Positions 45,210 to 54,500 of a stretch of 64,000 nucleotides of DNA are shown in pieces. The DNA is taken from positions 1 to 64,000 of the IMG/VR virus record IMGVR_UViG_3300034374_008984, one strand, 5' to 3'. This DNA is from a virus. The notes under the pieces were generated by a model that had not been told where the DNA came from, made no database searches, and was given only the letters and a program-made list of their open reading frames with translations. Position 1 is the first letter of the stretch; each line of letters begins with the position of its first letter. The translations under genes and the position numbers were made by a program.

Positions 45210-45640
45210 TGCTTGTTGTCTGCTATCCATTTCACTGCAATGTCCACCTCTTTCATGTTGCTCGGAAGGAACAATTCAGGATGTTGGTCGGTGACCTTCA
45301 AGTGCCTCTTGAACAGTTTCCACCTCATAGGGAACAATTCATTGGCCCGCCCCTTTACCTCTATCACCCAAGTCATATCAGGGCAAGTGAAGTCAGGCTT
45401 GTATGTGATAGGGCGTATCCTGTCCTGTCTCGGAATGAACTTCTTACGAAGAGACTCCCACGAGGACACCGTTGCAGTGAATCCTTCAATAATAGTGAAC
45501 GACCTTTGCTCATACTCGAAGGGAACACCCGACTCTTTGAGCCTCTTGTATGTGTACGCCTCAAGACCAGACTGGAATTTTATGCCATCAACAAACGTCT
45601 TCTTGCTCGTTACAGGGCCTTTGCTTTTTCTCCTTATCAT
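45206..45640 (-). CDS. DUF1064-type PD-(D/E)XK nuclease
   Basis: A 144-residue protein with FQSGLEAYTYKRLKESGVPF, then YKPDFTCPDMTWVIEVKGRA, the D...ExK core of PD-(D/E)XK enzymes, and MRWKLFKRHLK. This pattern matches DUF1064, a phage endonuclease family often related to resolvases. Being next to an SF2 helicase it may act on branched or foreign DNA. Length is typical of the family. Confidence 0.75.
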   Translation of the reverse strand: MIRRKSKGPVTSKKTFVDGIKFQSGLEAYTYKRLKESGVPFEYEQRSFTIIEGFTATVSSWESLRKKFIPRQDRIRPITYKPDFTCPDMTWVIEVKGRANELFPMRWKLFKRHLKVTDQHPELFLPSNMKEVDIAVKWIADNKQ

Positions 45641-45646
45641 GGCTTT

Positions 45647-45850
45647 TCACATGTATTTCTCACACTCATTACACGCATAGATGACCCTGTGCATGGTCTC
45701 CTCTTCGCAGCACCCGCATTGCCTCACAAAGTCCAACCCCTTATACTCCTGAACAGCCTCCTCTATCTGTTCATCGGTCAGGTTGTTCAATAGGTCCCTA
45801 AGTGGGTATGTCGCTCCGCAGGACTCTTGTAGGAATTTCTCGAATGTCAT
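45647..45850 (-). CDS. Small zinc-binding protein
   Basis: A 67-residue protein. After a helical start (FEKFLQESCGATYPLRDLLN) it has QCGCCEEETMHRVIYACNEC, a probable zinc ribbon with CxCC and CxxC. It lies six bases after the helicase stop and seven before the nuclease gene start. Likely an accessory DNA- or protein-binding factor of the helicase. Confidence 0.6.
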   Translation of the reverse strand: MTFEKFLQESCGATYPLRDLLNNLTDEQIEEAVQEYKGLDFVRQCGCCEEETMHRVIYACNECEKYM

Positions 45851-45856
45851 GGCTTT

Positions 45857-47131
45857 CTATCTCAATGTTTCTCCGTGGTAAAATTCCTGTTCTTTTAGAG
45901 GTACACCCGTAAGAATCCTGCCCCCAGAACCCGTTATCATTGGAAGCCCGTTCTTTGGGTCGAACTCAACTCTCAAATCCTCTATGCGTCCGAAAACGCC
46001 AAGATTGCCGCAGGCGTCAACAATCCATGCGTCTTGATTCTTGTATGGGCGTATAGCACGACCTGTCTGCTGATAATACTTTGCAAGGGATCGCATCGGC
46101 CTCGCTATTAAGACAACCTTTAACGCAGGATAGTCGAAGCCTACATCCCAAACGGAACAATTCACAACACTCCGAAGTTTCCCGCTCTTGAAATCCTTTT
46201 CAGCCTTGCTCCTCTCGGCCTTGCTCGTTTTTCCCGTCACCGTGGCACTGTTACCAAGTTCCCTCGACACGAACTCCGCGTCAGCGACAGACGACATGAA
46301 GCACAGCACCTGTTTCCCCGTAGCATTGATCCTGCGGATGAGCTTCACGATGTCAGTCTTGAAGTCAATCGTGTCGTAGTACCTCTGCAAGGCCGCTTCA
46401 TCGTAGTCCGCCCCCGTGGAGTTCACCTTCAAGGCATTCCTGTCGAACCCGTGACTGAGTTGGCTGCGGACATCGAAGTACCGGCAGTTAGCAAGGTACC
46501 CCCTTTCTTTCAAATCAGAAATCTGGACATGGTATCCGACCTTGCCGAATATCCTCGGAGACGTCCTTGTGAGGAACTTCAACATGGAGTCCCTGTTGCC
46601 GTCCCTGCTTGTGTGCGGGTATAGCCTGAATGGAGTAGCCGTCAACCCGAGAACCCTCGGATGGTTCAAAGCGTCAAGAAAATCCTTCAGTTGGCATCCT
46701 TTCGGGTCCGACATTAGATGAGACTCGTCTATGATGATGTTCCTATAATGAAGAAAGTGCTGCATCGATCGCTGCATCCCATTCCTGTCCTTCGCCATGA
46801 TACTTTGGATGGACGCGAACGTGACCACGCCAAGGTCCTTCCTGCCGACAGACGCAGAGTACACCCCCGCATGACCACCATAGGAGGTGAACTTCTCGTA
46901 GTTCTGTTGAAGAATCTCCTTGGAGGGTTGCAGGATGAGAGTCGGCTCTTTTAACCTCTCTGCAATACCCGCTATTATCAAGCTCTTGCCCGACCCTGTG
47001 GGATGCACCTGAATCTCATTCGGCCCCGAACTTCTGCTGAAAAAATCCAACCCAGAAACGATGCCCGCCTCCTGATAATCTCTCGGAACATACTTCACAG
47101 GTGGCTTTTCAAAATCGACAGCAGACTGCAT
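45857..47131 (-). CDS. SF2 DNA helicase (DEAD/DEAH-like)
   Basis: A 424-residue helicase. PRDYQEAGI (Q-like region), PTGSGKS at residues 44-50 (motif I), TFASIQS (Ia/Ib region), IIIDESH at about 132-138 (motif II), GLTATPFRL at about 162 (motif III), and QQTGRAIRPYKNQDAW near 360 (motif VI). This is the short two-domain SF2 type seen in phage replication and in R-M subunits. It is the core of the minus-strand island, and its zinc and nuclease neighbours suggest a joint DNA-processing unit. Confidence 0.85.
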   Translation of the reverse strand: MQSAVDFEKPPVKYVPRDYQEAGIVSGLDFFSRSSGPNEIQVHPTGSGKSLIIAGIAERLKEPTLILQPSKEILQQNYEKFTSYGGHAGVYSASVGRKDLGVVTFASIQSIMAKDRNGMQRSMQHFLHYRNIIIDESHLMSDPKGCQLKDFLDALNHPRVLGLTATPFRLYPHTSRDGNRDSMLKFLTRTSPRIFGKVGYHVQISDLKERGYLANCRYFDVRSQLSHGFDRNALKVNSTGADYDEAALQRYYDTIDFKTDIVKLIRRINATGKQVLCFMSSVADAEFVSRELGNSATVTGKTSKAERSKAEKDFKSGKLRSVVNCSVWDVGFDYPALKVVLIARPMRSLAKYYQQTGRAIRPYKNQDAWIVDACGNLGVFGRIEDLRVEFDPKNGLPMITGSGGRILTGVPLKEQEFYHGETLR

Positions 47132-47220
47132 TCCTTACAAGGCATTAAAAAAGTTGTTTTAATTGAACAGGCGACAAGTATCCCTCGAACTGGCCGCCTT
47201 GTCAGATTCATCGAATCGGG

Positions 47221-47493
47221 TTACGGGCAGGTGTGCGTTCGGAAGTACCTGTCATAAACGCGGGTCCCTTTCTTTAAGGTTCTTTCCCTGACAAGGATGA
47301 CCCCGTGCTGAATCTTCTGTTCGAGGATGCCTATATGAGGCTTCCTTCGGTAGTACACCGCTTGCGGGGTCATCTCAATGCCTTTCTTCGCGAGGGCATC
47401 AATGTACTCCCGAGTGGTCATCCACCCGGTCTCCTTTCCGTCATTCAGAAGGGGGAAACCCTTGCCCTCGTGCTTTGTCGTGTATTTTGCCAT
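47221..47493 (-). CDS. Small DNA-binding-type protein, head of the minus-strand operon
   Basis: A 90-residue basic protein. TGWMTTREYIDALAKKGIEM then TPQAVYYRRKPHIGILEQKI looks like a small helix-turn-helix or wHTH (MTTREYIDAL...MTPQAVYYR). It is the first gene after a clean minus-strand promoter, which fits an autoregulator of the island. An 89-base gap separates it from the helicase. Confidence 0.6.
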   Translation of the reverse strand: MAKYTTKHEGKGFPLLNDGKETGWMTTREYIDALAKKGIEMTPQAVYYRRKPHIGILEQKIQHGVILVRERTLKKGTRVYDRYFRTHTCP

Positions 47494-47519
47494 GCTGTGA
47501 TTGAAAACTATTGACCCCG

Positions 47520-47549
47520 CAAATGTACATAGAAAAAATTTACCTCAAA
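47520..47549 (-). promoter_or_regulatory. Minus-strand promoter of the helicase island
   Basis: Read on the minus strand: TTTG (47549-47546), 18 bases, TACATTTG (47527-47520). A strong match, divergent from the plus-strand promoter at 47586. The small DNA-binding protein gene starts 27 bases downstream. Confidence 0.75.
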
Positions 47550-47562
47550 CACATGAAACCTG

Positions 47563-47593
47563 TTTTTTTATACGGATGAAGGAGTTACTTTTG
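47563..47593 (+). promoter_or_regulatory. Plus-strand promoter resuming the structural genes
   Basis: A T-rich -33 region (TTTTTTT) and TACTTTTG at 47586-47593. It drives the 47616 gene, divergent from the minus-strand promoter. Confidence 0.55.
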
Positions 47594-47615
47594 TGGCATT
47601 CAAATAAATCAGCGC

Positions 47616-47903
47616 ATGAGCAACGAAAGGGTTTACAGCAGGAAAGTGTGGACAGGAAGAGGCTTCAAACAAAGGTCTGTCAAGGAGTCCGAGTTGACAG
47701 CTGAGGACGTGACCTATTACTTGGCAGAGCTTGGGAAGGCTTACAATGCGGCCCCGTTGGTGGTCAAGGAACTGTTCCTCGATGAGGCTGTCCCGAAGAT
47801 GAATGAGTTCAGAAGAAAACTCAGGGAGGAGGGCATCACGGAGGCCCTTGAATCGGATACTGTAGCAAAGGCCCTTGGAGGGGATAACGAAACGGTGAAC
47901 TGA
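47616..47903 (+). CDS. Small helical protein at the start of the connector genes
   Basis: A 95-residue protein, MSNERVYSRKVWTGRGFKQR, helical with a basic start and an acidic end (KALGGDNETVN). It is followed by a promoter-like element and the connector gene at 47950. A regulatory or head-completion role is possible. No family is recognised. Confidence 0.55.
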   Translation: MSNERVYSRKVWTGRGFKQRSVKESELTAEDVTYYLAELGKAYNAAPLVVKELFLDEAVPKMNEFRRKLREEGITEALESDTVAKALGGDNETVN

Positions 47904-47917
47904 TGTTCAGCAAATAG

Positions 47918-47925
47918 TATCTTTG
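47918..47925 (+). promoter_or_regulatory. Promoter -7 element before connector genes
   Basis: TATCTTTG matches the -7 consensus, 25 bases before the ATG at 47950; the -33 element is poor. Confidence 0.4.
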
Positions 47926-47949
47926 CCTTCCTAACGGCATCCCGAAGCA

Positions 47950-49044
47950 ATGACCACAGGAGCAGACCTCTACAACTTCCTACAGGACGGCATCGACCAA
48001 GCCTACTCGGGATACATGAACGAACCCCGCGCCAACGACCTGTTGCGCGAGGCCGAGATAAAGGTCGCTGAAAAGCACTACTCCACGAACAAGACGCAGA
48101 AGACCTCGGATGAGCTATCCCCTCTGACGGTACTTGATAGGTCTATCCCTGTTAGGGCCAACAGGTTCAGGACGCTTCCGTTCAGGGTCACCGCGCTTAC
48201 TGTTGTCGGTACCATTGCCAACATCACAGTGGACGCCCCTCACTCACTCCTTGTCGGTGACGCTGTCACCGTGGCCTCCGTGCAGGGATTTGCCCCGGGC
48301 ATTGATGGGCAGTACGTTGTGGCATCCATTGTCACTCCTACTCAGTTCACGATAGCAGTCCCCGCACAGACAGGTGCGTGGGCCACGGGAACGGGCAGCG
48401 TGACGACATCGTACATGATACCCGACATGGTACACCCGTTGGCGATTCGCCCGACATTCATCGCAAAGGAGCGAATGAGCATTGAGGACGTGGTTATCGG
48501 TGCAACTCCTTACCTGAAATTCAATCGTCCGAACTTCATCCGTGAGGATTCCCTCATTCGGGTAACAGGCGGCCTCGGTGTCGTGGGCCTCAACGGGGAC
48601 TTCTACTGTAAGTTCCGCAACAGGGTGTCCTACTACCTCTACACGGATGAGGCCCTGTCCGTCCCCGCAGTCCTGTCGGGAACCTATCAGGGGTCTGGGC
48701 AAGCAGTTCTCGTTGTAAAGGAACAGGCCACCGTGCTGAGGCCCGATGCGAGGATCTCATACAGCACACAGAACAGTGACGAGTGGACACCCAAGTTCGG
48801 GATCTCCGAGAACGGCATAAACCTGTATCCCAAAAGCAGGGTCTGCGAGAATGTCGAGGTGGACTACATGAAGCAGCCTCCCGTGACCATGGATGTGCTG
48901 AACACCGACATAGACCTTGAACTGTACTACACCTTCAAGTACCTCATGCGGATAAAGGATGAGGCCGTCAACATCTTCCTGTTGCAGATGAGGGAACTTC
49001 AAGTGGCACAGGCAGAGGTGGCAATGACGCAAATCAATCCTTAA
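47950..49044 (+). CDS. Connector or ring protein
   Basis: A 364-residue protein. The N-terminus MTTGADLYNFLQDGIDQAYS followed by ANDLLREAEIKVAEKHYSTN is characteristic of the first connector protein in many Bacteroidota phages, which attaches below the portal. The middle is beta-rich (VGTIANITVDAPHSLLVGDA), and the C-terminus is a long helix (IKDEAVNIFLLQMRELQVAQ). It probably forms the first ring of the neck. Confidence 0.65.
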   Translation: MTTGADLYNFLQDGIDQAYSGYMNEPRANDLLREAEIKVAEKHYSTNKTQKTSDELSPLTVLDRSIPVRANRFRTLPFRVTALTVVGTIANITVDAPHSLLVGDAVTVASVQGFAPGIDGQYVVASIVTPTQFTIAVPAQTGAWATGTGSVTTSYMIPDMVHPLAIRPTFIAKERMSIEDVVIGATPYLKFNRPNFIREDSLIRVTGGLGVVGLNGDFYCKFRNRVSYYLYTDEALSVPAVLSGTYQGSGQAVLVVKEQATVLRPDARISYSTQNSDEWTPKFGISENGINLYPKSRVCENVEVDYMKQPPVTMDVLNTDIDLELYYTFKYLMRIKDEAVNIFLLQMRELQVAQAEVAMTQINP

Positions 49045-49061
49045 CCTAAATCAATCCCAAC

Positions 49062-49817
49062 ATGTACTTGTTCAAAGACAAAGACTCAAAACTTGCTTAC
49101 AGATTCTATCTGAAATCGTTCCACGAGGAGTCGGTGAAAAAAAAGGCATCAGATGTGCTCGAGGTGATACTGCGAGATTCGGGCCCGAGGGGATTTGAGT
49201 ATAAATACAGATGGGTGACCGAGGCGGATATTGCAGAGGCAATCCTGACAATGTGCCGAGAGGGAGTCTTTAACAAGGAGGAGTTGTCCAAAATAATCGA
49301 AGTAGATTTAGATGGCTTTGTAGCTACGAATCTTCTTTACGACATGGTGGTAAGGTTTCTCTATGAGCATGTAGCTAAAGACGTTGACGTGTTTGAAGAT
49401 TCTTTTTTCAGAAGGGTCTTCGACACAACAAGGTTTCTTGGAGGTGGTAAGTTAGCTGTTTCACCAGTAGGGCATCAAGAATGGATTGATGATATTGGCA
49501 TAGACGCAACCCCAAAAGACGTTGTAAAGTACATGGGCTTCAACAAGAATCAGGCAAAAAGAGTGATTGTTCTGCCTATTCACGATTCAACTTACAGGAT
49601 GTATGTCGTCACTGACCTTGACGAACTTAAAAACAAGTTCTCCAAAAGAAGGGTCTATTGTAAGTTTTCAGGAATGTCTTATTGCAAAAATTTTAACGGA
49701 CAAAAAGACGGGTGCATCTATCAAATAATGCACGACAAGAGGTCTCAGTTCAACATTGCATGGACTTATTCGCTGCTTCCCAATTCAACAACACCTGAAA
49801 TACCTTTGAAAAGATGA
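49062..49817 (+). CDS. AT-rich unknown protein inserted among connector genes
   Basis: A 251-residue protein, MYLFKDKDSKLAYRFYLKSF. It is helical in the first half (ASDVLEVILRDSGPRGFEYK) and has a Cys-containing C-terminal stretch (YCKFSGMSYCKNFNGQKDGC). Codon use and composition by eye are more AT-rich than both neighbouring structural genes. It is likely a recently inserted moron rather than a neck protein. The next gene overlaps it by ATGA. Confidence 0.6.
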   Translation: MYLFKDKDSKLAYRFYLKSFHEESVKKKASDVLEVILRDSGPRGFEYKYRWVTEADIAEAILTMCREGVFNKEELSKIIEVDLDGFVATNLLYDMVVRFLYEHVAKDVDVFEDSFFRRVFDTTRFLGGGKLAVSPVGHQEWIDDIGIDATPKDVVKYMGFNKNQAKRVIVLPIHDSTYRMYVVTDLDELKNKFSKRRVYCKFSGMSYCKNFNGQKDGCIYQIMHDKRSQFNIAWTYSLLPNSTTPEIPLKR

Positions 49818-50476
49818 AACTCAAAGAGTGTATAGAGATACTTCAGGCGTCCCTCAGTGGAGGCGTGTTCACGGCAGAGGGCCTTACCGATGTCAAGTTC
49901 ATGGAGTCCGTCCTCGCAACGGCCCGGGCAGTGTGCATCAAAGAGATGTACCTCACGCAGAACAACATCCACGAGATCTACTACCAGCACGTCTATCTGG
50001 ACTACGAGGAGGACATCCAGGAGGACGACTGCTACACCGTGTTCAGGTACCCCACGATACTCAACATCAACACACAGGTTGACGGGCATTCCTACATAGG
50101 GCAGAGCAAAGGGGATGCGAGTTGGAAGCGCATCAAGAGTCACGCGCAGTGGGCCAACTTTCAGAAGGCCCGGCCAAGACGCATAAAGGACGAGAGCATC
50201 TACTACCTGTTGGAGCCTCAGTACGGGCTTGTCAAGGTGTTCAAGGAAAAAGGCACCGTCAAGAGAGCTGTCGGGTATTCAATCTTCGCAGACCCCCTCG
50301 ATAGTCTGATACCCTTCAACAGGCAGCTTGACGAGTACCCTATCACGCCCGAGTGCATGGCCCTTGTCGAGCAGTACCTGAGACAGGGCAAGTTCGAGAA
50401 GTACTTGCAGAGGCCGTCTAACATGATCGCAAACGGGGCGGATGATGCACAGTTGATGATGACAGGTCAGCAATGA
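49814..50476 (+). CDS. Ring or tail-adaptor protein
   Basis: A 220-residue protein (MKLKECIEILQASLSGGVFT). Alpha/beta in feel with YLTQNNIHEIYYQHVYLDYE, and a Gly/Ser-light C-terminus ending in SNMIANGADDAQLMMTGQQ. It lies in the series of neck proteins after the 47950 connector. Crass-like phages have several such rings; this is inferred from order. Confidence 0.55.
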   Translation: MKLKECIEILQASLSGGVFTAEGLTDVKFMESVLATARAVCIKEMYLTQNNIHEIYYQHVYLDYEEDIQEDDCYTVFRYPTILNINTQVDGHSYIGQSKGDASWKRIKSHAQWANFQKARPRRIKDESIYYLLEPQYGLVKVFKEKGTVKRAVGYSIFADPLDSLIPFNRQLDEYPITPECMALVEQYLRQGKFEKYLQRPSNMIANGADDAQLMMTGQQ

Positions 50477-50805
50477 CACCGCTATACAGGGACATCGAAC
50501 TGGAAAAGGAGTTCAAGAGGTTCCGCAGAAGCCCCGAGGGAAGGCGTCCATACTTCGATGCGCTATGGACAACATGGGAAATTATGAGGGCAAGCGACCT
50601 GAAAAGACTGCCGAACAACACCTTTGCCCTTGTCCGCGCAAACTTGTACCTTGCAGGGCTGCACTTCAACATTCTGCCTGAGCAGAAGAAGTTCTACGAC
50701 TACACGGTATGGTTCATGGAGAACAGACTGAAAAATACAGGGGCAAAAGGTTATTGTAGATGCGAAATGTCCGAACTTTACAGCCCTGCAAAGGATAAGA
50801 GATGA
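50473..50805 (+). CDS. Small neck-region protein
   Basis: A 110-residue protein, MTPLYRDIELEKEFKRFRRS, basic and helical, coupled by ATGA to both neighbours. The middle RPYFDALWTTWEIMRASDLK and FALVRANLYLAGLHFNILPE are amphipathic helices. A ring or assembly role is inferred. Confidence 0.55.
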   Translation: MTPLYRDIELEKEFKRFRRSPEGRRPYFDALWTTWEIMRASDLKRLPNNTFALVRANLYLAGLHFNILPEQKKFYDYTVWFMENRLKNTGAKGYCRCEMSELYSPAKDKR

Positions 50806-51515
50806 GATTCAGTGAGACAACATACGACCAGATAATCGCTATGGCGAAGTTCGGCCTGAACCTCGAGAACACCACCGACCACGACCCTTGGTTCATGCTC
50901 CTCCTCGATGAGTGCATGAGAGGAGTGAAGGACAGAAGCATAGAGGAACTCAGGACAGAGATCATCCCCCTCGATGAAGGCACCGCCCCACTCCCTTGCG
51001 GGTTTCTCCGCGCTATGGCTGTATGGTTCCAAAGCAGTACAGGCCCATGCACCCTTGCCCCGTATGTGGACAGGAACATAGTCAACTACTGCGACTGCGG
51101 GGTGGACAACGTGAACCTGACCGCCCTCGGGACATCCTATCAGGTTAACGGCAATCACATCGTGTTTCACAACCCTATGGCGATCTCCGCAGAGGAGGTC
51201 TCCCTCGCGTACCTCGGACTGAGGCTCAACGAGAACAATCAGCCGGTCGTCCTCGAGAGTCATTCCCGCCTCGGTGCCGCCTTCATCACATGGAAGTTCA
51301 AGACGAAAATGGCCTCCGCAGAGAGGAACGCAGGGATGAGAAACCTTATGCGGAACGAGACAATGGACGCCAAGAGGGAGTACATGGCGCAGAAACGATA
51401 CGTGGAAGGCGAGAGCAACAAGCGGCAGTGGGATGAGGACAAGAAATCAATCGGGAGAACCTTCAACGCTTGGATAACAAGGCACAACAAGAGGGGTCTT
51501 TACAGTATGCCGTAA
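50802..51515 (+). CDS. Neck or tail-adaptor protein
   Basis: A 237-residue protein coupled by ATGA. It has a helical start (TTYDQIIAMAKFGLNLENTT), beta-rich middle and a basic helical C-terminus (YMAQKRYVEGESNKRQWDED). It sits just before the 1679-residue tail hub-type gene, suggesting it is the last neck ring. Structural only by context. Confidence 0.55.
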   Translation: MRFSETTYDQIIAMAKFGLNLENTTDHDPWFMLLLDECMRGVKDRSIEELRTEIIPLDEGTAPLPCGFLRAMAVWFQSSTGPCTLAPYVDRNIVNYCDCGVDNVNLTALGTSYQVNGNHIVFHNPMAISAEEVSLAYLGLRLNENNQPVVLESHSRLGAAFITWKFKTKMASAERNAGMRNLMRNETMDAKREYMAQKRYVEGESNKRQWDEDKKSIGRTFNAWITRHNKRGLYSMP

Positions 51516-51529
51516 GAACGCACTGAGAC

Positions 51530-54500
51530 ATGGCAGACAAGATCACGCGCATAACCCCTGCGGGGAACATGGACAAGGATTCCGACCCAAGGTATGTCGG
51601 AAAGGGAGAACGCGCAGGAGATTACCTCGATGCAAGGAACATTCAAGCAGTATCCGAGGACGGCAACCTGCAAGGCTCCGCTATACCTACAAAGGGATGC
51701 GTATTAGGCTTTGACCTCGGCAGCGTCACTCAGCAGAACAAGCGGTACAGGATATTCCTTGACGGGGATGCCACGAAGCAGCACGCGGTAAGGTTCCTCT
51801 CTACGCAGCGGGACGCGAACATACTTATCGGCACGGGGCCGTTACCTGGTCAGGCGGTTGAGTTCAACGGAACGGTCGCAAGTTGCGTGGCAGCATTGCA
51901 AGCAGCGGGTAACGCTGGGGTGATGACCTTCTCAGCGACAGCCACAACGGTTGACGTTACGATGACCGCTTATCCGATGTACCAATGGTACGCGGAGAGC
52001 GTTGGTCAGGACGTTGTTCAGGTGACATGCGTGGCGGAGGCCATACCTGTTGACCTCGCGGGGCCGCTAAAGGACATCGGCAGCTACGACTTACTTGGAG
52101 ACCTGTTCATATTCAGTACGACTCAGGACAACGAGCCGACAGAGATAGCTCCCGACATAATCCTTGTAGGCCCGACATCGGGAGGAACATACATAGGCCC
52201 GCTCACGAGTTTGCTCTTCAACGGCAACCATGGACTTGTTCAAGGACAGTGGATACGCATCACGGGCTCGAACGAGTCGTTCCTGAACGGCCTGTTCGTG
52301 GTGAACTCAGTAGTGGATGCCACTCAGATAGAAATCGTGACGGTCACCGCGTGGGGAGTCAGTCCTCCCGTGACCACCCTCGGAACCCCGCAGGTGTTCA
52401 TCCACCCGACAGGCATCGGAGAGATAGGTGTCGCTCAGAAGGACGACAACACTGATTCGTGGACTTACACGAGATTGCTCCGGAGCGTGGAGTTGAATTT
52501 TGTGAGTCGTTGGCAGGTGGATTCCGATGGGGAAAAGGAGGTTAATGAGGTGTCCATCTACTTTGATGACGATTACAATAATTACAGGAGAATATATTAC
52601 AAAGGCGATTACGTCACCGATGGGCTTCTCGGCTTTATTGGGGCAGGGAATGATTATTCATACGGGAATATCAATTCTCAGATATACGGATTCAGTCCTA
52701 AGCCTTATGTGATAATTGATTATGACGGCCAATCGAACCCGGGTGGAAGTCTGGTGTCCGGAAATTACAGGTACTTTTTTGTCTTCAAGGATTTTTCTGG
52801 CAATGAATCCAATCCATCAGACCTGTCAGGTGTTGTCGTGGTCTATTCTGATGAGGAAAATTCCCTTGCCATAGGTGACGATGCGGGAGTGACAACCAAC
52901 AAGTTGACAAGGTTGACTGTCAGTGGGATTGATACATCGGTATTCTCTCAGGTCGCGCTCGGATACGTGAACAACACGCTTGGGGTTCTTTCCGCTAACA
53001 TAGGCCCTTTTCGAGAGGTGTCGGGGGTTGAAATGAGTTTTGTCCATACTGGGTTCGAGGAGTTCATTCCTTACGATGTGGCCGTATTTGCGTCTCAATG
53101 GAACTCTTTGAACTATGACTTTGCAAAGAACATCCGAATAATAGACCAACGGATTGTGAGGTCGAATCTTAGGAAGCCAAGATATGCTGACCTTGAGGAT
53201 TTTTTCGCTTCATTCAAGCACTCTGTATGCGTTGAAAGGATAGATGGCACACAGGCCCCGTCCGCATCAAACCCTGCTGGGGAGTTCAAGGACACTTCAA
53301 ACGTGTTCTACAAAAAGGGGTATATGTTCAATGAGACCTATCGGTTCTCGGGTAGGGTCGTTTTTAACAACGGTTCAATATCGGACTGGTTTTGGATTGA
53401 TGACATCAGAATCGACCCACTCACATCAAACGCGGCAAATCCCAATGATGACAGGAGAGACCAATCCTCCCCCAACATCGCCACGTCATACGACCTTACA
53501 GAGAACATACCCGGGATAGCTATATCCCAAACAGGCAGAAAGACCCCGGACGGCAGCGTTTTCGATTCCAATGGCAACCTTGTCAGCAACCCGCAGAATG
53601 GTGTCGGGGATTATTTCTCCGATTCAAGGTATTTTCACAAGACCGTGCTCGTTCCCTATGTGGAGTTTTTTGGAGCAAACATAAATGCACCGATAAACGG
53701 CACTCCCTTATCCTCATTGATTTCACATATAGAAATTGGCAGGTGCGAGGTCGTCAAAGAGGTGATTGCAACAGGTATGGCAGTGTCCTCTGTTCGGATA
53801 ACAACATCAGATGACCTCAACGTGCCCGGGGAGGATTTTCAATCTGTTCAAGGCATTTTGAGAGGGCCTTCACTTGTGGGGACATTTTCTATAATAAACC
53901 AAGGCTCTAATCGTCTCCCGGACACAAGGCTTGGTCTTGGAGTGAGGACCGGTGACAGGGATGGGGTTTTTGAGACTTTTCACGAGTATCCATACGTGTA
54001 CTCTTCATTTCCTATGACAAGGATGGTAACAGGCTCAACCCCTGCTTCGTCTGCGCTGCCATTCATAACGACTCACCTTTTGGAACACTTCGTTGTGACC
54101 TTTCAGCCTGAGGGTTCGTGGGTGAACACGTTCCAAGGCTTCAATGACGGGTCAACCCCACCGGGTGTTTCTGTTTACTACCCATCCGCAAACGGTGTTG
54201 ACTTCTGCATGAACGACATACCGACCACTGAGGAGGATTCCATTGGCACATCAACGACTCTGAACAACTTCGGAAACAGGTTAAAGTCTGAGAGGAGATA
54301 CCACACCATATATTCCCCTGATCTGATATTCGGGCAACAACAGGAATTTGAGCCATCAACAATATCTTCTGTAATAGATTTCGGGGAGGCTTTTCTTGAC
54401 ATGACTCAGTTTTCAAATACATTTTACTGGAAAGCTGTTTCAACAGGGAGTGAGGATGTTCAGATTCCATCATGTGTCAGTAGATACATCCCTGAGAACA

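Noticed and set aside
45209-45793. 194-codon plus-strand frame opposite the DUF1064 and zinc-ribbon genes
   Set aside because: It is the antisense of clear nuclease and zinc-protein genes and has no leader or known motif.
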